Positions 17,001-26,285 of a stretch of DNA of 64,000 bases are shown one piece after another. The DNA lies in the NCBI GenBank assembly GCA_003963305.1, contig RXJR01000033.1, forward strand, positions 1 through 64,000, read 5' to 3'. The notes under the pieces are model-generated. The model was given only the letters and a program-made list of their open reading frames with translations, was not told the DNA's origin and made no database searches. The first letter of the stretch is position 1. The number at the start of each line of letters is the position of its first letter. This DNA comes from Candidatus Melainabacteria bacterium. Its GTDB lineage: Bacteria; Cyanobacteriota; Vampirovibrionia; Obscuribacterales; Obscuribacteraceae. Made by a program: the position numbers and the translations under genes.

Positions 17001-18563
17001 TCATCCGGCGTTAAGAACAATTCGTCGCTCAGGAGTAGCAGCCAATCGCAGCTTACAGGCACGATTCATAACCGTCTCAAAGTCAGCCCCATCGCGTGGC
17101 ACTTCACACAAGCCGACAGACATTCTCAAAGCGCTGCCGTGAATGCCATTTCCCAGCTGCGTGTTTTGAAGATTATGCAAAAACTGCTTGAGAGTCGCCG
17201 CCGCAGTTGTGCCCGAACAGTGAGGAAACAGGGCCAGGAAGCGCACTCCCGTAGCCGCAGAGATTGTATCGAGTGCCTGCCCTGCACTCTCGAAACACTC
17301 CTGCACCTTGCCGATACTCTCGTAACTGAGTACGCCTTGAGACTCCAGGCCAATGGCAGCGATACAAAATGGTGTCCTGCTCATTTCAAAACGAGCAAAC
17401 TCGGTGCGGGCAAGCATCAAGAACATACCGTACTTAAGCATGCCGGAAGGCTCAATCAAATTGTCGAATGTCTCTGCGATCAGGTCATCAGCATTGGAAA
17501 AATCGTCGGGATTGACTTTGATTTTCGCCGCCAGAGGAATGGGCGGAGCGGCACTACCAGGCAATTTTGGCGGAGTTGCCGGTTGAGCCGGCGCAGCTGC
17601 AGGAGCGGCGGCAACAGGTGCAGCGGAAACTTTTCCTGCCAACAAATCTTCGAGCGATGAGTTGACCGTGCGCGTCGCTGCCGGATAGCCATTCTGAAAT
17701 TTGAAATCACCAGAGGTCCAGGTCAAAAGGTCTACGACTACGCTATCGCCGGTCATGTCACGGTCTTTGTAAATCGAATGCACAGACTTAGCATGCACAG
17801 GCGAGCCGTCGGTAAAAAACACCTCTGATTCGACAGTGCCCTGATTGATGAGAAGACGCCCTGTCGCCTTGCTTGACGCCAAACGCTGCACTAAGTTGCG
17901 AATCGGTATTTCTCGCAAGTTTCCTGATTCGAGCGAGCCCGCACCACCTGCGGTGCCGGACTGAGCCGCACCACCATAGCCAGCCGCAGCACCACCGTAA
18001 CTTCCGGCAGAAGCACCCCCATAGGTGCTCTCAGAACCGCTTGAAGCTCCACCATAAGCGGGAGCTCCTCCATACTCGCTTTGAGCTCCGCCATAGGAGG
18101 GCGGTCCACCGGCACTGTCTCGTGACTCCGGCGAAGCACTCTGGTTCGCCCACTGTTCGTCAAGCGGTGCAGACGCTGCCGCATCACCAGCCTGGCCGTC
18201 GACCAGTATTTCATCAATTACCGACAGCACCATATAAGAGTCGCTCGTCTGCATATTAAAAAGCTGCTGGCGCCGACCTTCGATGTCTGCTTGCAACGTC
18301 CAATCAGCGGCACTGACTGCAGCATTATCGTGGGCGCTGACGGCCCAACCTTTACGCTGGTCTGCCTTACCATGCGTGACGACGTTCAGATAGTACATCT
18401 TAGTCTGATCGGGCGAATGCCACTTGTACTGAAAGGTTCGATCCGGAGACTTCTGGGACAGACCCAGAATCTGTGTCAGATCTGCATTTGTCGGCGGTTG
18501 TTTCTTGGCTGCTTCCTCCTGAGGCTTTTTGCTTTTTCCCAGACCGAAACCGCTGCTTCTCAT
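17001..18563 (-). CDS. DUF4388 (PatA-like) signalling protein with low-complexity linker
   Basis: A 520-residue protein. Residues about 1-130 form an N-terminal domain with WAVSAHDNAAVSAADWTLQADIEGRRQQLF; about 165-205 is a Tyr/Gly/Ala/Ser linker (repeated YGGA/YGGAS). A DUF4388 domain follows at about 210-310 (IPIRNLVQRLASSKATGRLLINQG...VFFTDGSPVHAKS), the domain found in PatA-type two-component proteins. The last 150 residues have the beta-alpha spacing of a GGDEF-like fold (FEMSRTPFCIAAIGL...LRMSVGLCEVPRDGADFETVMNRACKL) without a GGDEF motif, so it is unlikely to make cyclic-di-GMP. GGGAG precedes ATG 18563. Role unknown, probably regulatory and cytosolic. Confidence 0.7.
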   Translation of the reverse strand: MRSSGFGLGKSKKPQEEAAKKQPPTNADLTQILGLSQKSPDRTFQYKWHSPDQTKMYYLNVVTHGKADQRKGWAVSAHDNAAVSAADWTLQADIEGRRQQLFNMQTSDSYMVLSVIDEILVDGQAGDAAASAPLDEQWANQSASPESRDSAGGPPSYGGAQSEYGGAPAYGGASSGSESTYGGASAGSYGGAAAGYGGAAQSGTAGGAGSLESGNLREIPIRNLVQRLASSKATGRLLINQGTVESEVFFTDGSPVHAKSVHSIYKDRDMTGDSVVVDLLTWTSGDFKFQNGYPAATRTVNSSLEDLLAGKVSAAPVAAAPAAAPAQPATPPKLPGSAAPPIPLAAKIKVNPDDFSNADDLIAETFDNLIEPSGMLKYGMFLMLARTEFARFEMSRTPFCIAAIGLESQGVLSYESIGKVQECFESAGQALDTISAATGVRFLALFPHCSGTTAAATLKQFLHNLQNTQLGNGIHGSALRMSVGLCEVPRDGADFETVMNRACKLRLAATPERRIVLNAG

Positions 18564-18641
18564 TACAATTTCTCCCAGACGCTAACTCAACTTGCCCCAG
18601 CGAACCTACCTTGTAACACCCAGGCGCTATACTTGCAAACG

Positions 18642-19595
18642 ATGATTGCGCCTCTGTTTTACTCACCAAAATACAAGACCGACCTTGGCCGGTTCGGCAT
18701 TGACAAGCCCTTCGCTCTGGATCGGGGCGAGCTCGTCTTGAAACGCTTAAACGAGGAAGCAGCTGCCCGTGGCGCTGAAAAAATCCAGTATCGTCTGCCC
18801 GAACCCATATCTGACGCGGACGTTCGACTGGTTCACACGGCCGAGTATCTGGAAACTCTGAATGACGCCGCCACTTGGCTTGATATTTTCGAATTCAAGG
18901 GTAACGAGTACATTCCTGAAAAAGCTATCGAGCCACTGCCAAATTTAATCGAAGATTTGAGACTAAAAAGTGGTGGCACCCTTGCAGCCGCAATGCTCAG
19001 CCTGGAAACAGGGCTAGCCGCCAGTCTGGGCGGAGGCTACCACCATGCCTTTGCCGATCGCGGCAGAGGCTACTGCGTGATCAACGACGTAGCCATCGCC
19101 ATTCGTTCGATGCAGAAAAGCAAGCTGGTCAAAAATGTGCTGATTGTCGACCTGGATTTTCACCAAGGTGACGGCACAGCCAGAATCTTTCAAAACGACG
19201 ATTCAGTTTTCACATTTTCAGTACATTCACACGAAGGATGGCCCGACGAAAAACAAACCAGCGATCTTGACGTGCCCGTGAAAGAGTCAGAAACAGGGTG
19301 TTATCAAGAGCTGATGGAAGCCGGTGTGAAAGAGTCCCTGCGCCGCTTTGCACCGGATATGGTGCTGTTTGTAGCGGGCAGCGATCCTTACGAGAAGGAC
19401 GTTTTGCCGGGCACCAAATTCATCAGACTCTCACTTGAGGCTATGAAAGAAAGAGATTTCTATGTTATAGATACATTTGCGGGCAAAGGTATTCCTCTTG
19501 CCATGGTCTTTGCCGGCGGGTACGGGCCAGATGTCTGGGAAGTGCATTACTGGGCGACACGCCGACTACTGGAAAGAGCGGGAATAATTGTTTGA
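18642..19595 (+). CDS. Histone-deacetylase-superfamily amidohydrolase
   Basis: A 317-residue zinc hydrolase of the AcuC/HDAC group. Visible catalytic parts: GGGYHHAF (about residue 128-135, the tandem His charge relay), GYCVINDVAIAI, IVDLDFHQGDGT with the Asp and His zinc ligands, and AGSDPYEKD with the second zinc Asp. The bacterial enzymes deacetylate lysines or acetylated polyamines; the target is not determined. The ATG at 18642 fits the family's N-terminal start (FYSPKYKTDLG). The long upstream frame to 18291 overlaps the antisense DUF4388 gene and is not used. Its TGA is one base before the Dam start, so the two form an operon. Confidence 0.85.
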   Translation: MIAPLFYSPKYKTDLGRFGIDKPFALDRGELVLKRLNEEAAARGAEKIQYRLPEPISDADVRLVHTAEYLETLNDAATWLDIFEFKGNEYIPEKAIEPLPNLIEDLRLKSGGTLAAAMLSLETGLAASLGGGYHHAFADRGRGYCVINDVAIAIRSMQKSKLVKNVLIVDLDFHQGDGTARIFQNDDSVFTFSVHSHEGWPDEKQTSDLDVPVKESETGCYQELMEAGVKESLRRFAPDMVLFVAGSDPYEKDVLPGTKFIRLSLEAMKERDFYVIDTFAGKGIPLAMVFAGGYGPDVWEVHYWATRRLLERAGIIV

Positions 19596-19596
19596 G

Positions 19597-20460
19597 ATGC
19601 AGCCTGCTCGACGAGCAAAGGGCACAAATGTGCGTCACCTCGTAACAGCAAAAGCAACTCCGTTTCTTAAATGGGCAGGCGGCAAATCGCAACTGCTTGC
19701 GACCTTCGACAAATTCTATCCAAAGAATTTCAACCGCTATTTCGAACCGTTTCTGGGCGGCGGGGCGGTGTTTTTCAGCCTGGCAGCCCGCTATGAAGGG
19801 CTGAGAGCAACAATCTCAGATTGCAATGATGAATTGATCAACTGCTACACGATGATACGCGATCAGCCCGATGAAGTTCTCGAAGAATTGCGTGAACACC
19901 GCAACGACATTCATCACTTCTACAAGATCAGAGCCCAGAACGCCGATCAACTGGACGACGCCGAACGCGCTGCCCGCATGATTTTCCTCAACAAAACTTG
20001 CTTCAACGGACTCTATCGAGTCAATCGAAAGGGACAGTTCAACGTACCTTTCGGTCGCTACAAAAATCCCAAACTGGTTGATAGTCAGAACATTTATGCC
20101 GTCAGTCGCGTACTGGCCAACACCCAGATTATCTGTCAACCATTCGAAAAAGCAGTAGCCAAAGCCAGACAGAACGATTTTGTTTATTTCGATCCGCCTT
20201 ATCATCCACTCAACAGCACTTCCAACTTCACAAGTTACACGAAAGGTTCGTTCAACTACGCCGATCAAGAGCGTCTGGCTCAAGTGTTCAAATCGTTGAG
20301 CCAGAAAGGTTGCTACGTCATGCAAAGTAATTCGGACATCCCTGTGATTCGCGAATTGTATTCAGGCTTTCGCATCGAAACAGTGCAGGCAAACCGCGCT
20401 ATCAACTGCAACGGTGACAAACGCGGTCGCATCAACGAACTAATTATTCTCAACTACTGA
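19597..20460 (+). CDS. dam: Dam-type adenine-N6 DNA methyltransferase
   Basis: A 287-residue class alpha methyltransferase. The SAM motif is FLKWAGGKSQLL (about 24-35), followed by YFEPFLGGGAVFF (about 48-60). The catalytic motif DPPY lies in VYFDPPYHPL (about 196-205). FLNKTCFNGLYRVNRKGQFNVPFG is the typical D12 target-recognition start. Such proteins usually methylate GATC, but the site should be tested. No restriction endonuclease gene is adjacent, so it looks like an orphan methylase. It is coupled to the HDAC-like gene: ATG 19597 starts one base after that stop. Confidence 0.9.
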   Translation: MQPARRAKGTNVRHLVTAKATPFLKWAGGKSQLLATFDKFYPKNFNRYFEPFLGGGAVFFSLAARYEGLRATISDCNDELINCYTMIRDQPDEVLEELREHRNDIHHFYKIRAQNADQLDDAERAARMIFLNKTCFNGLYRVNRKGQFNVPFGRYKNPKLVDSQNIYAVSRVLANTQIICQPFEKAVAKARQNDFVYFDPPYHPLNSTSNFTSYTKGSFNYADQERLAQVFKSLSQKGCYVMQSNSDIPVIRELYSGFRIETVQANRAINCNGDKRGRINELIILNY

Positions 20461-20463
20461 TCG

Positions 20464-20895
20464 TCAAAGCACCGTCAAGTGCACACCACTAGTGGTGGCA
20501 TAGGCAGAGCGGGCGGGATGTGTTGCCGTGCCATGCTTGAGCGTGTGTTGCACTGCACGGCGAGCGACAGGGTGGCTGGTCGAGCGCTGTACGGGCACGA
20601 AAACAGTCTCAAAAGAGGCGGTTTGATAGGCGCGCCGCGTTCCACGTGCGCCTGCTCCCATGTTATAAACACTGCTCGACTCACGCTTCAAATCCTTCTC
20701 TTTGAGCGCTTTCCAGACGTAATAGCGATTCCATAAGGCCGCCATCTCACGTTTGCTCACCTTGTAGTCTGCAGTATGGTAAGCATGACGAGCGGAAGAC
20801 GCCGCTCTCGAGGCTGCCGAAGTCACATCCTGATGTGGTATATCCAAGACACTCACCTGCTCGATAGCTTCCCGTAACACGCGGGCTGGACCCAA
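20464..20895 (-). CDS. Basic hypothetical protein or gene remnant
   Basis: A 143-codon frame whose only start candidate is TTG 20895, without a ribosome site. The frame stays open further upstream to a TAG near 20933 and still reads like protein (GEYRIFPARYDILGPARVLREAIEQV), which hints at a lost 5' end. The product is basic and Ala/Thr/His-rich, with SAASRAASSARHAYHTADYK and a central WNRYYVWKALKEKDLKR. It is convergent with dam, only 3 bases apart. The C-terminal codons overlap a CACC-N6-GGTG palindrome. I do not recognise it; pseudogene is as likely as gene. Confidence 0.35.
   Translation of the reverse strand: MGPARVLREAIEQVSVLDIPHQDVTSAASRAASSARHAYHTADYKVSKREMAALWNRYYVWKALKEKDLKRESSSVYNMGAGARGTRRAYQTASFETVFVPVQRSTSHPVARRAVQHTLKHGTATHPARSAYATTSGVHLTVL
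20484..20497. repeat. CACC-N6-GGTG palindrome, copy 2
   Basis: Perfect 14-bp palindrome with spacer actagt, just past the dam stop codon and inside the end of the doubtful minus-strand frame. Confidence 0.65.
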
Positions 20896-21000
20896 GATAT
20901 CATAACGTGCTGGAAAGATCCTGTACTCACCCTATTCTTATGTTCAACTACGGTCAGACTTAATGTTTAGGTTGAGTTCGCTGCTGGTGGAAATCTTTCA

Positions 21001-22470
21001 TCAATCACTGTGAGTAACAATTGCACTCAGCCGTCGAATGCCCTCTCGAATCTCCTCGGGAGAAAGGTTGCCGTAACCGAAGACAAACTCGCCGCGGCGC
21101 GGATTCTCGAGATAGCAGTTCGTGGTTGAAACCAGACCGACGCCGACTCTGGCACAGCGCGCAATCAGTATTTGATCCGGGACAAGCGATTTGATTCTAG
21201 CCATGACATGCAGTCCGGCATTGTCACCAAATATGGTGACTCGATGGCCCAGATGCTGCTTGAGGCTGTGTATCAAAGCCGAACGCCTTTCCTCATAAAT
21301 TGGCTTCATATGCTTGATATGCCGCTTTAGATGCCCTTCTTCGATGAAGTCGGCCAATGCCTCCTGCATCTGCGCAGGCAACGGGTCAGCGGCCAGCCGG
21401 CGCATATTCTCGAATAGTTCAACAAGATTTTCAGGCACGACCATATAGCCTATGCCAAAAGAGGTGTAGAGAATCTTGCTGAAACTGCCCACATAGACGA
21501 CCAGACTGTTTCTGTCCAGACCAGCTAGAGCGGGTATGGGCTGCCCTTCGTATCGAAACTCGCTGTCGTAATCGTCCTCTAAAATCACAGTATTGGCTTT
21601 GCGGGACCAATCAAGAAGTTCCATGCGCCTCGACATAGAAAGAATCGTACCTGTAGGAAATTGATGTGAAGGCGTCAAACAGAGCAATTTGATGTCATTT
21701 CTGGTGCGTGCGGCCAGTTGCTCGACAATCAAGCCTGATTCATCTACATCGATGGGCACAAGTTCGGCACCGTAAGCCTCGATGGCCGCACGCGTGTCCA
21801 TGAAGCAGGGATTTTCCATAGCCACCAGATCGCCTCTGGCGATGAACAAGCGACTGATCATATCCATCGCTTGCTGATATCCAAGTGTTGTAATCACCTG
21901 GGCAGGCGAACAATCGATGCCGCGCGTCTGCCTGACGAGATCGGCAATTGCCTGACGCAACCTCATCGAACCGGCTCGTGGTCCCCAATCGAGCAAACTG
22001 CTCTGAGCGACACGACTGCGTTTCCACAAATTTTTCGTCCACTGCTCAAGTGGCAATTCTTCGAGCGCATTGCGCCAGAAATAAAAGGGAATCTCCAGGT
22101 CCTCGCCCACAGGTGATTCGATCACCTCAGTCTTGCTCAGTCTCTTGCCCAATTCTGTCAATTTGTTGGTGACGCGAGCAGGCACCGGGCCGCTCTGAGA
22201 AGCAGGCAATTCCAGACATACGAAGGTATTGGACTTGGCTTTTGCGTCCAGATATCCCTCAGCAATCAGCTGTTTGTACGCATCGACAACTGTAGAGCGG
22301 GAAATTTTCAGCGTCTCTGATAATTCGCGCGTCGATAAAACCCGCATTCCAGGCTTCATCTCGCCCGACAGGATGGCGGCGCGGATGTGGTTGTACAACT
22401 GGCGATCGAGTGTTACGTCACTGTTTCGATCTAGCTGGATATTAAGGGTGATCATCATCGCGATGATCAT
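21001..22470 (-). CDS. MocR/PdxR-type transcription regulator
   Basis: A 489-residue fusion of a GntR-type winged helix-turn-helix (about 20-90: LDRQLYNHIRAAILSGEMKPGMRVLSTRELSETLKISRSTVVDAYKQL) to an aminotransferase-fold sensor (about 130-480). The latter has TLGYQQAMDMISRLF, ILEDDYDSEFRYEGQPI and YVGSFSKILYTSFGIGYMV, where SFSK holds the PLP lysine. These regulators sense PLP or aminated compounds and often control vitamin B6, GABA or taurine genes. A 14-bp palindrome (ATCATCGCGATGAT, 22454-22467) overlaps the start codons and could be an autoregulatory operator. No divergent target gene is adjacent. Confidence 0.9.
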   Translation of the reverse strand: MIIAMMITLNIQLDRNSDVTLDRQLYNHIRAAILSGEMKPGMRVLSTRELSETLKISRSTVVDAYKQLIAEGYLDAKAKSNTFVCLELPASQSGPVPARVTNKLTELGKRLSKTEVIESPVGEDLEIPFYFWRNALEELPLEQWTKNLWKRSRVAQSSLLDWGPRAGSMRLRQAIADLVRQTRGIDCSPAQVITTLGYQQAMDMISRLFIARGDLVAMENPCFMDTRAAIEAYGAELVPIDVDESGLIVEQLAARTRNDIKLLCLTPSHQFPTGTILSMSRRMELLDWSRKANTVILEDDYDSEFRYEGQPIPALAGLDRNSLVVYVGSFSKILYTSFGIGYMVVPENLVELFENMRRLAADPLPAQMQEALADFIEEGHLKRHIKHMKPIYEERRSALIHSLKQHLGHRVTIFGDNAGLHVMARIKSLVPDQILIARCARVGVGLVSTTNCYLENPRRGEFVFGYGNLSPEEIREGIRRLSAIVTHSD

Positions 22471-22530
22471 ACGATAAATGCAAACCAGTGCGTCTTGCCA
22501 ACGCTACTATATTGATGACTAGAAGGGATA

Positions 22531-22577
22531 AAAAAAAGAGCTACGTGGAGGGCCGGAAAGCCTCATCCACGTAGCTC
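22531..22577 (-). terminator. Strong intrinsic terminator
   Basis: Arms GAGCTACGTGGA (22538-22549) and TCCACGTAGCTC (22566-22577) are perfect over 12 bp. On the minus strand the hairpin is followed by a run of seven to eight T (A-run 22530-22537). It ends the 22616 gene. Confidence 0.85.
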
Positions 22578-22615
22578 ATAACCATCATCTGGTTTTTGTG
22601 CCAGACAGGCGCGTT

Positions 22616-23827
22616 TCAGTACTCGCCGTACATCGAGTAGGGATTGTACGGATAGATGCCGGTCGGTCCAGGCGGGCGGTCGAAGCGCTCCAGTTCCATG
22701 AGCTTGGCCGGCAGCGTCTCACGCAGGTTTTCAGACGGTGTGTGCGGCGTCGATGCGATCTTCTTGCCGTCCTTGTCGTAGACCTCCACCTTGGCCAGAG
22801 TGCCGTCGGGGGCAAACGTCTTCTCGATGCGTGCGGAGCCTGGAGGCTGATGGTAGATCGTCACCGTTTTCGGTGTCATTCCATCATCAGCGGTATAGAC
22901 TGCCAGCAACGTGTTGTCTTTCGTATCGGTCTGAGCCGCATACGTCAGACGGTAACGCTTGATCGAGCCGCCATCGGGGGTTTGCAGGTTGTCCACCGTG
23001 AAGGTCTGCTTGTAAGACGGCTCGCCCTTCTCGGTGTAATAAGCAACCGTCATGCTGCCGGCGTTGATTTCACGCTTGACGATCTTGGTGCCGTCGAAAC
23101 GCAAAAGCGTCAGGGTGACGGTGTTCGGACCCTGCTCGAGCCGCTTGTAAACGTTCACACCATCGGGGTAGTAGAACTCGGTCGTGATCGTCGACCCCCG
23201 AGAATCTGCCTTGGCCACCGAGGTCTTGACGCCTTTGTCGGTGAAGGTGGTGATCACGGTGCTGCCGTCGGTTTGCAACAAGAGCGACGAAATCACAGCG
23301 CCGTTGGCAGCATATGACTCATCGAAGTTGGCCACCCACTTGTCTTTCTTGACGAAGCGCTGATGGCGAGCCACGGTTTTACCGTCGGCGGCAAAGCTGT
23401 ACGATTCGAAAATCGTGCTGCCACCGAAGTTGGTGCCCTGACGTTGCAGCTTGCCGTCCGGATAGTAGTCGACGACCGAGACGTAAGTCTTGCCGTCGGC
23501 TTCATAGACTGCCTGCCGCTGAAGCTGGCGCACCGTACTGCCTTCAGGCGCCGGATACCAGATCTTCACTTCAGCCAGAGTTTTGTCGGCACGGTGCGTA
23601 GCCACAGCCGTGCGATTGTCCGAATACTCGATCCGTTCGTCAAAACCGCCGCCGGGCCTGCTCGTGACGAAGCGCACTTGCTCGGCACCGCCCGGTTTGA
23701 GAATGACGCTGTTGGTCGTCGACTTCGGAAGAGACAGTTCGCTTTTCTGTCGGCTGCCGATCGTCGCCAGACCGGCAACGATCACAAGCAGCAGAGCGAG
23801 AAGCGCAAGATACTTTCGCGAATTCAT
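22616..23827 (-). CDS. Anchored protein with MORN_2/YD-like repeats
   Basis: A 403-residue protein with an N-terminal membrane anchor (YLALLALLLVIVAGLATIG). The rest is built from short beta-hairpin repeats with the theme Y-(Y/F)-P-D-G-K or (A/T)-x-D-G-(T/K)-x-(V/I), for example YYPDGKLQRQGTNFGGS, FAADGKTVARHQ, FYYPDGVNVYKR and FAPDGTLAKVEVYDKDGKK. This pattern resembles antitoxin-like MORN_2 or YD repeats, which form extended sheets. It likely faces the periplasm. AAGGAGA precedes ATG 23827. Function unknown; no enzymatic motif seen. Confidence 0.7.
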   Translation of the reverse strand: MNSRKYLALLALLLVIVAGLATIGSRQKSELSLPKSTTNSVILKPGGAEQVRFVTSRPGGGFDERIEYSDNRTAVATHRADKTLAEVKIWYPAPEGSTVRQLQRQAVYEADGKTYVSVVDYYPDGKLQRQGTNFGGSTIFESYSFAADGKTVARHQRFVKKDKWVANFDESYAANGAVISSLLLQTDGSTVITTFTDKGVKTSVAKADSRGSTITTEFYYPDGVNVYKRLEQGPNTVTLTLLRFDGTKIVKREINAGSMTVAYYTEKGEPSYKQTFTVDNLQTPDGGSIKRYRLTYAAQTDTKDNTLLAVYTADDGMTPKTVTIYHQPPGSARIEKTFAPDGTLAKVEVYDKDGKKIASTPHTPSENLRETLPAKLMELERFDRPPGPTGIYPYNPYSMYGEY

Positions 23828-23916
23828 GTTGAGATCTCCTTGAACGGGAAGAAGCCGGAGTGCTCTTCACCCGCTCAGAGAAACCAGCGTTGGGCTGGTC
23901 TGTGGAAAACAATTTT

Positions 23917-23932
23917 GCACCGTAAGTGGTGC
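23917..23932. repeat. CACC-N6-GGTG palindrome, copy 3
   Basis: GCACC and GGTGC around spacer gtaagt, 90 bases upstream of the 22616-23827 gene start. Confidence 0.7.
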
Positions 23933-23958
23933 GAAACTATTAGCAAGCGGCACGCCGA

Positions 23959-24015
23959 GCGGGTCTTCGACCGAAGTCAAAGACCCGCCCTTTGTGCAGG
24001 GGAGAACGCCTCCCC
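23959..24015 (-). terminator. Two adjacent hairpins after the HExxH gene
   Basis: GCGGGTCTT (23959-23967) pairs with AAGACCCGC (23980-23988). GGGGAG (23999-24004) pairs with CTCCCC (24010-24015). They follow the stop of the 24098-26134 gene on the minus strand; no long T-run is present. Confidence 0.5.
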
Positions 24016-24097
24016 GGTCGCAAATAAATCGCTTCCGAGCGGCGCCCGAGGGACTGCGAGGTGCCCTCGAACGCCACTTCAGAAGCTGACCACCCGG

Positions 24098-26134
24098 TTA
24101 CTGGGTCGTGCACGGGTCCTTCGGAATCTCCGAACCCGGCGCGCCAGGCACCTCGGGCACGAGGTTGCTGTGGTCCTTGCCGCAGCCGCAGATGGCCTTG
24201 GAAGCACCGGGCACCAGCTCCGAGGCCTCCAGGCGCTCGCGCACCGTGTCGAGCATGCGCAGAGCGTTCTTCTCGACCATGGCGATCGAGCTGCCGACGC
24301 GCCGACCGCCCTCGGTCAGACCCCAGTAAGCCATGGTGGCAGCCGCTGCCACGTAGGTGGCATACATGCCGCCCATGTCCTCGGGAACCGCCGAGCTGCC
24401 GGCCATGAGGTTCTGCGCCAGCGCATCGACCTTGGCCTGACGAGCACGATTCCAGTTGACCAGGTCGGACGTCGACACACCGCCGAGCGACTCGAGCGGC
24501 TTGCGAATCAGAACCCGCGCCACAACAGGAGCCACCTGCTTGAGGTCGGACATGGCGATCTTGACCACCGACTTGCTCTTGCCCTCGGTGTCCTCCCAGG
24601 TGATGTAGCGGGGAAGCGGGCTGCCGACCGCCTGGTCAGCGAGAGCACGGCACTGCTCGGCCTCCTCGGGGAAGCCGATCTCGTCGAGCGCGGCCGCCAC
24701 GATGTAGGCGCGAATGTAGTCGGGCGGGTGCGGCAGGAAGGTGTGCCGGCCGTCCTTGCCCAGCTCGTAGTACGAGCTCGAGCGCAGCAGCTGGTCGCTG
24801 TCCCTGGCCGCGAAGACGCTGCGTCCCTGCGAGTTGAAGGCGCAGAAGGTCATCACCATGTTGTAGAGGAAGGCCGGTCCGACCGAGAGCACCCCGCCCG
24901 AGATGTCGGCATCGACCTCGCCGATGGTGTCGGCGAAGAGCTGCGCAATAAGCTCGATGGGCTCGTAGGAGAACTTGCCCACCTTCTGCTTCTCGGTGAC
25001 GAAGTTGAAACCCTTCTCCTGCCAGACCTTGACGATCTCAGCCACCACCGACTGGGTGAGCTCGGAAGCCAGCCCGTTGATGTCGGCGAAGATGTCGTGA
25101 CGGAACTCGTGCGTGTAGAGCACGAGCATGAGCGAGATCATGTCACGCTCGTCGTGAGGCACCTCGATGGCGTGAGCCTTGATCGGACCCTTGCTGCCGG
25201 GCAGCGTCGACGGTCCTTGCGGGCTGAAGCGAGCCACGAAGACCGAACCCACCTGGAAGATGTTGCTCTCCAGCTTGGCGCGGCACGGACCCGTCTTGCC
25301 ATCGGCGCAGTGGTCGTCCAGGGCGCCCGTCTCGAACAGCTTGAAAGCCTGCTCGACGACGAAGGTGACAGCCTGGAGCTGCTTGTACATGCCGTCACGC
25401 AGCTGGCCGAAAGCATCCGTCCAGATGCGCAGCACAGTCAGGATCTCGGCCAGCTCTTCGTCGAGCGAGCCGACAGCAGCCTCGAGCAGCTGATGAGCAG
25501 GGGCCTTGGGGTTCTGTCCTGCGAGCACGGAGAGCACGCGCGGCAGAGCCTCACGGTAGAGAGCACGGAGCTGACCGAGCTGACCACCCAGGCTCATGAT
25601 GGCCGGGCGGTACTTCGGCTCCATGTTCTGGCCTGCCCAGTTGACGGCGCCCGCGAGCGGGTCGAAGCGGTCGGCGATGATGGCGTCGAAGCGTCCGTTG
25701 TGGAGCACCTGACGCACACCCTCAGCCGCCACCCAGAGAGTGGGTCCGAGACCCTTGCCGGCCTGCTTCTCCTCGGGCAACTGCGGCACGAGGGGAACGG
25801 GCACACCGGCGCCGGCCGGCAAGAGGGGGAAGGCCTCGCTCATCTCGACGCGGATGGGCGGCAGGCCGAACTCGCGCCGGGTGGAAGACTCGGCACGGTC
25901 ATCGGCTGCCTCTCCGACCACGCTGGACGAGTCGTTCGCCAGCCGCGTCAGTGAGTTGATGACGAGAGTTTCCACCTCGGGAAAGTTGAAAGACTGCTTG
26001 CCATAGCCGGGCAGAACCACGATGTGGTTGCACCCGCCATGCTTGGTGTGGGTGGCGGCAGGCTTCTTGCCGGCGCCGACGATGATGTTGTTGAGCTTCG
26101 CCAGAGTGGCGGTCTTTTTCTTGGTCGTAGCCAT
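24098..26134 (-). CDS. Putative zinc metalloprotein with HEFRH motif
   Basis: A 678-residue protein I cannot assign to a named family. Near residue 340 (LVLYTHEFRHDIFADIN) it has a canonical HExxH, with a hydrophobic strand before it. Some 45 residues later comes YEPIELIAQLFADTIGEVDADIS, whose Glu-x-x-Ala pattern is what a third zinc ligand of gluzincins would look like. It could be an intracellular metallopeptidase. The N terminus is basic (MATTKKKTATLAKLNN) and the C terminus carries CGCGKDHSN. GTAAGGAGAG before ATG 26134 fixes the start. The PLP-enzyme gene lies about 150 bases upstream on the same strand. Confidence 0.6.
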   Translation of the reverse strand: MATTKKKTATLAKLNNIIVGAGKKPAATHTKHGGCNHIVVLPGYGKQSFNFPEVETLVINSLTRLANDSSSVVGEAADDRAESSTRREFGLPPIRVEMSEAFPLLPAGAGVPVPLVPQLPEEKQAGKGLGPTLWVAAEGVRQVLHNGRFDAIIADRFDPLAGAVNWAGQNMEPKYRPAIMSLGGQLGQLRALYREALPRVLSVLAGQNPKAPAHQLLEAAVGSLDEELAEILTVLRIWTDAFGQLRDGMYKQLQAVTFVVEQAFKLFETGALDDHCADGKTGPCRAKLESNIFQVGSVFVARFSPQGPSTLPGSKGPIKAHAIEVPHDERDMISLMLVLYTHEFRHDIFADINGLASELTQSVVAEIVKVWQEKGFNFVTEKQKVGKFSYEPIELIAQLFADTIGEVDADISGGVLSVGPAFLYNMVMTFCAFNSQGRSVFAARDSDQLLRSSSYYELGKDGRHTFLPHPPDYIRAYIVAAALDEIGFPEEAEQCRALADQAVGSPLPRYITWEDTEGKSKSVVKIAMSDLKQVAPVVARVLIRKPLESLGGVSTSDLVNWNRARQAKVDALAQNLMAGSSAVPEDMGGMYATYVAAAATMAYWGLTEGGRRVGSSIAMVEKNALRMLDTVRERLEASELVPGASKAICGCGKDHSNLVPEVPGAPGSEIPKDPCTTQ

Positions 26135-26285
26135 AGTGTGTAGGCTCTCCTTACTTTGATCGCCGTTGAGCAACCGCCCGAAAAGGCAGCTGCTCGCAGG
26201 CGCTGGAAAAAGATGGGTGCCCGAAGACACCCAGGAAATCGCAACCAGAGCCGCGATTAGTCATTTGAAGACAGAACGGGCAGCG

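Noticed and set aside
19597-20895. Restriction-modification system at dam
   Set aside because: The neighbour has no nuclease motif and may be a remnant, so dam is treated as an orphan methylase.
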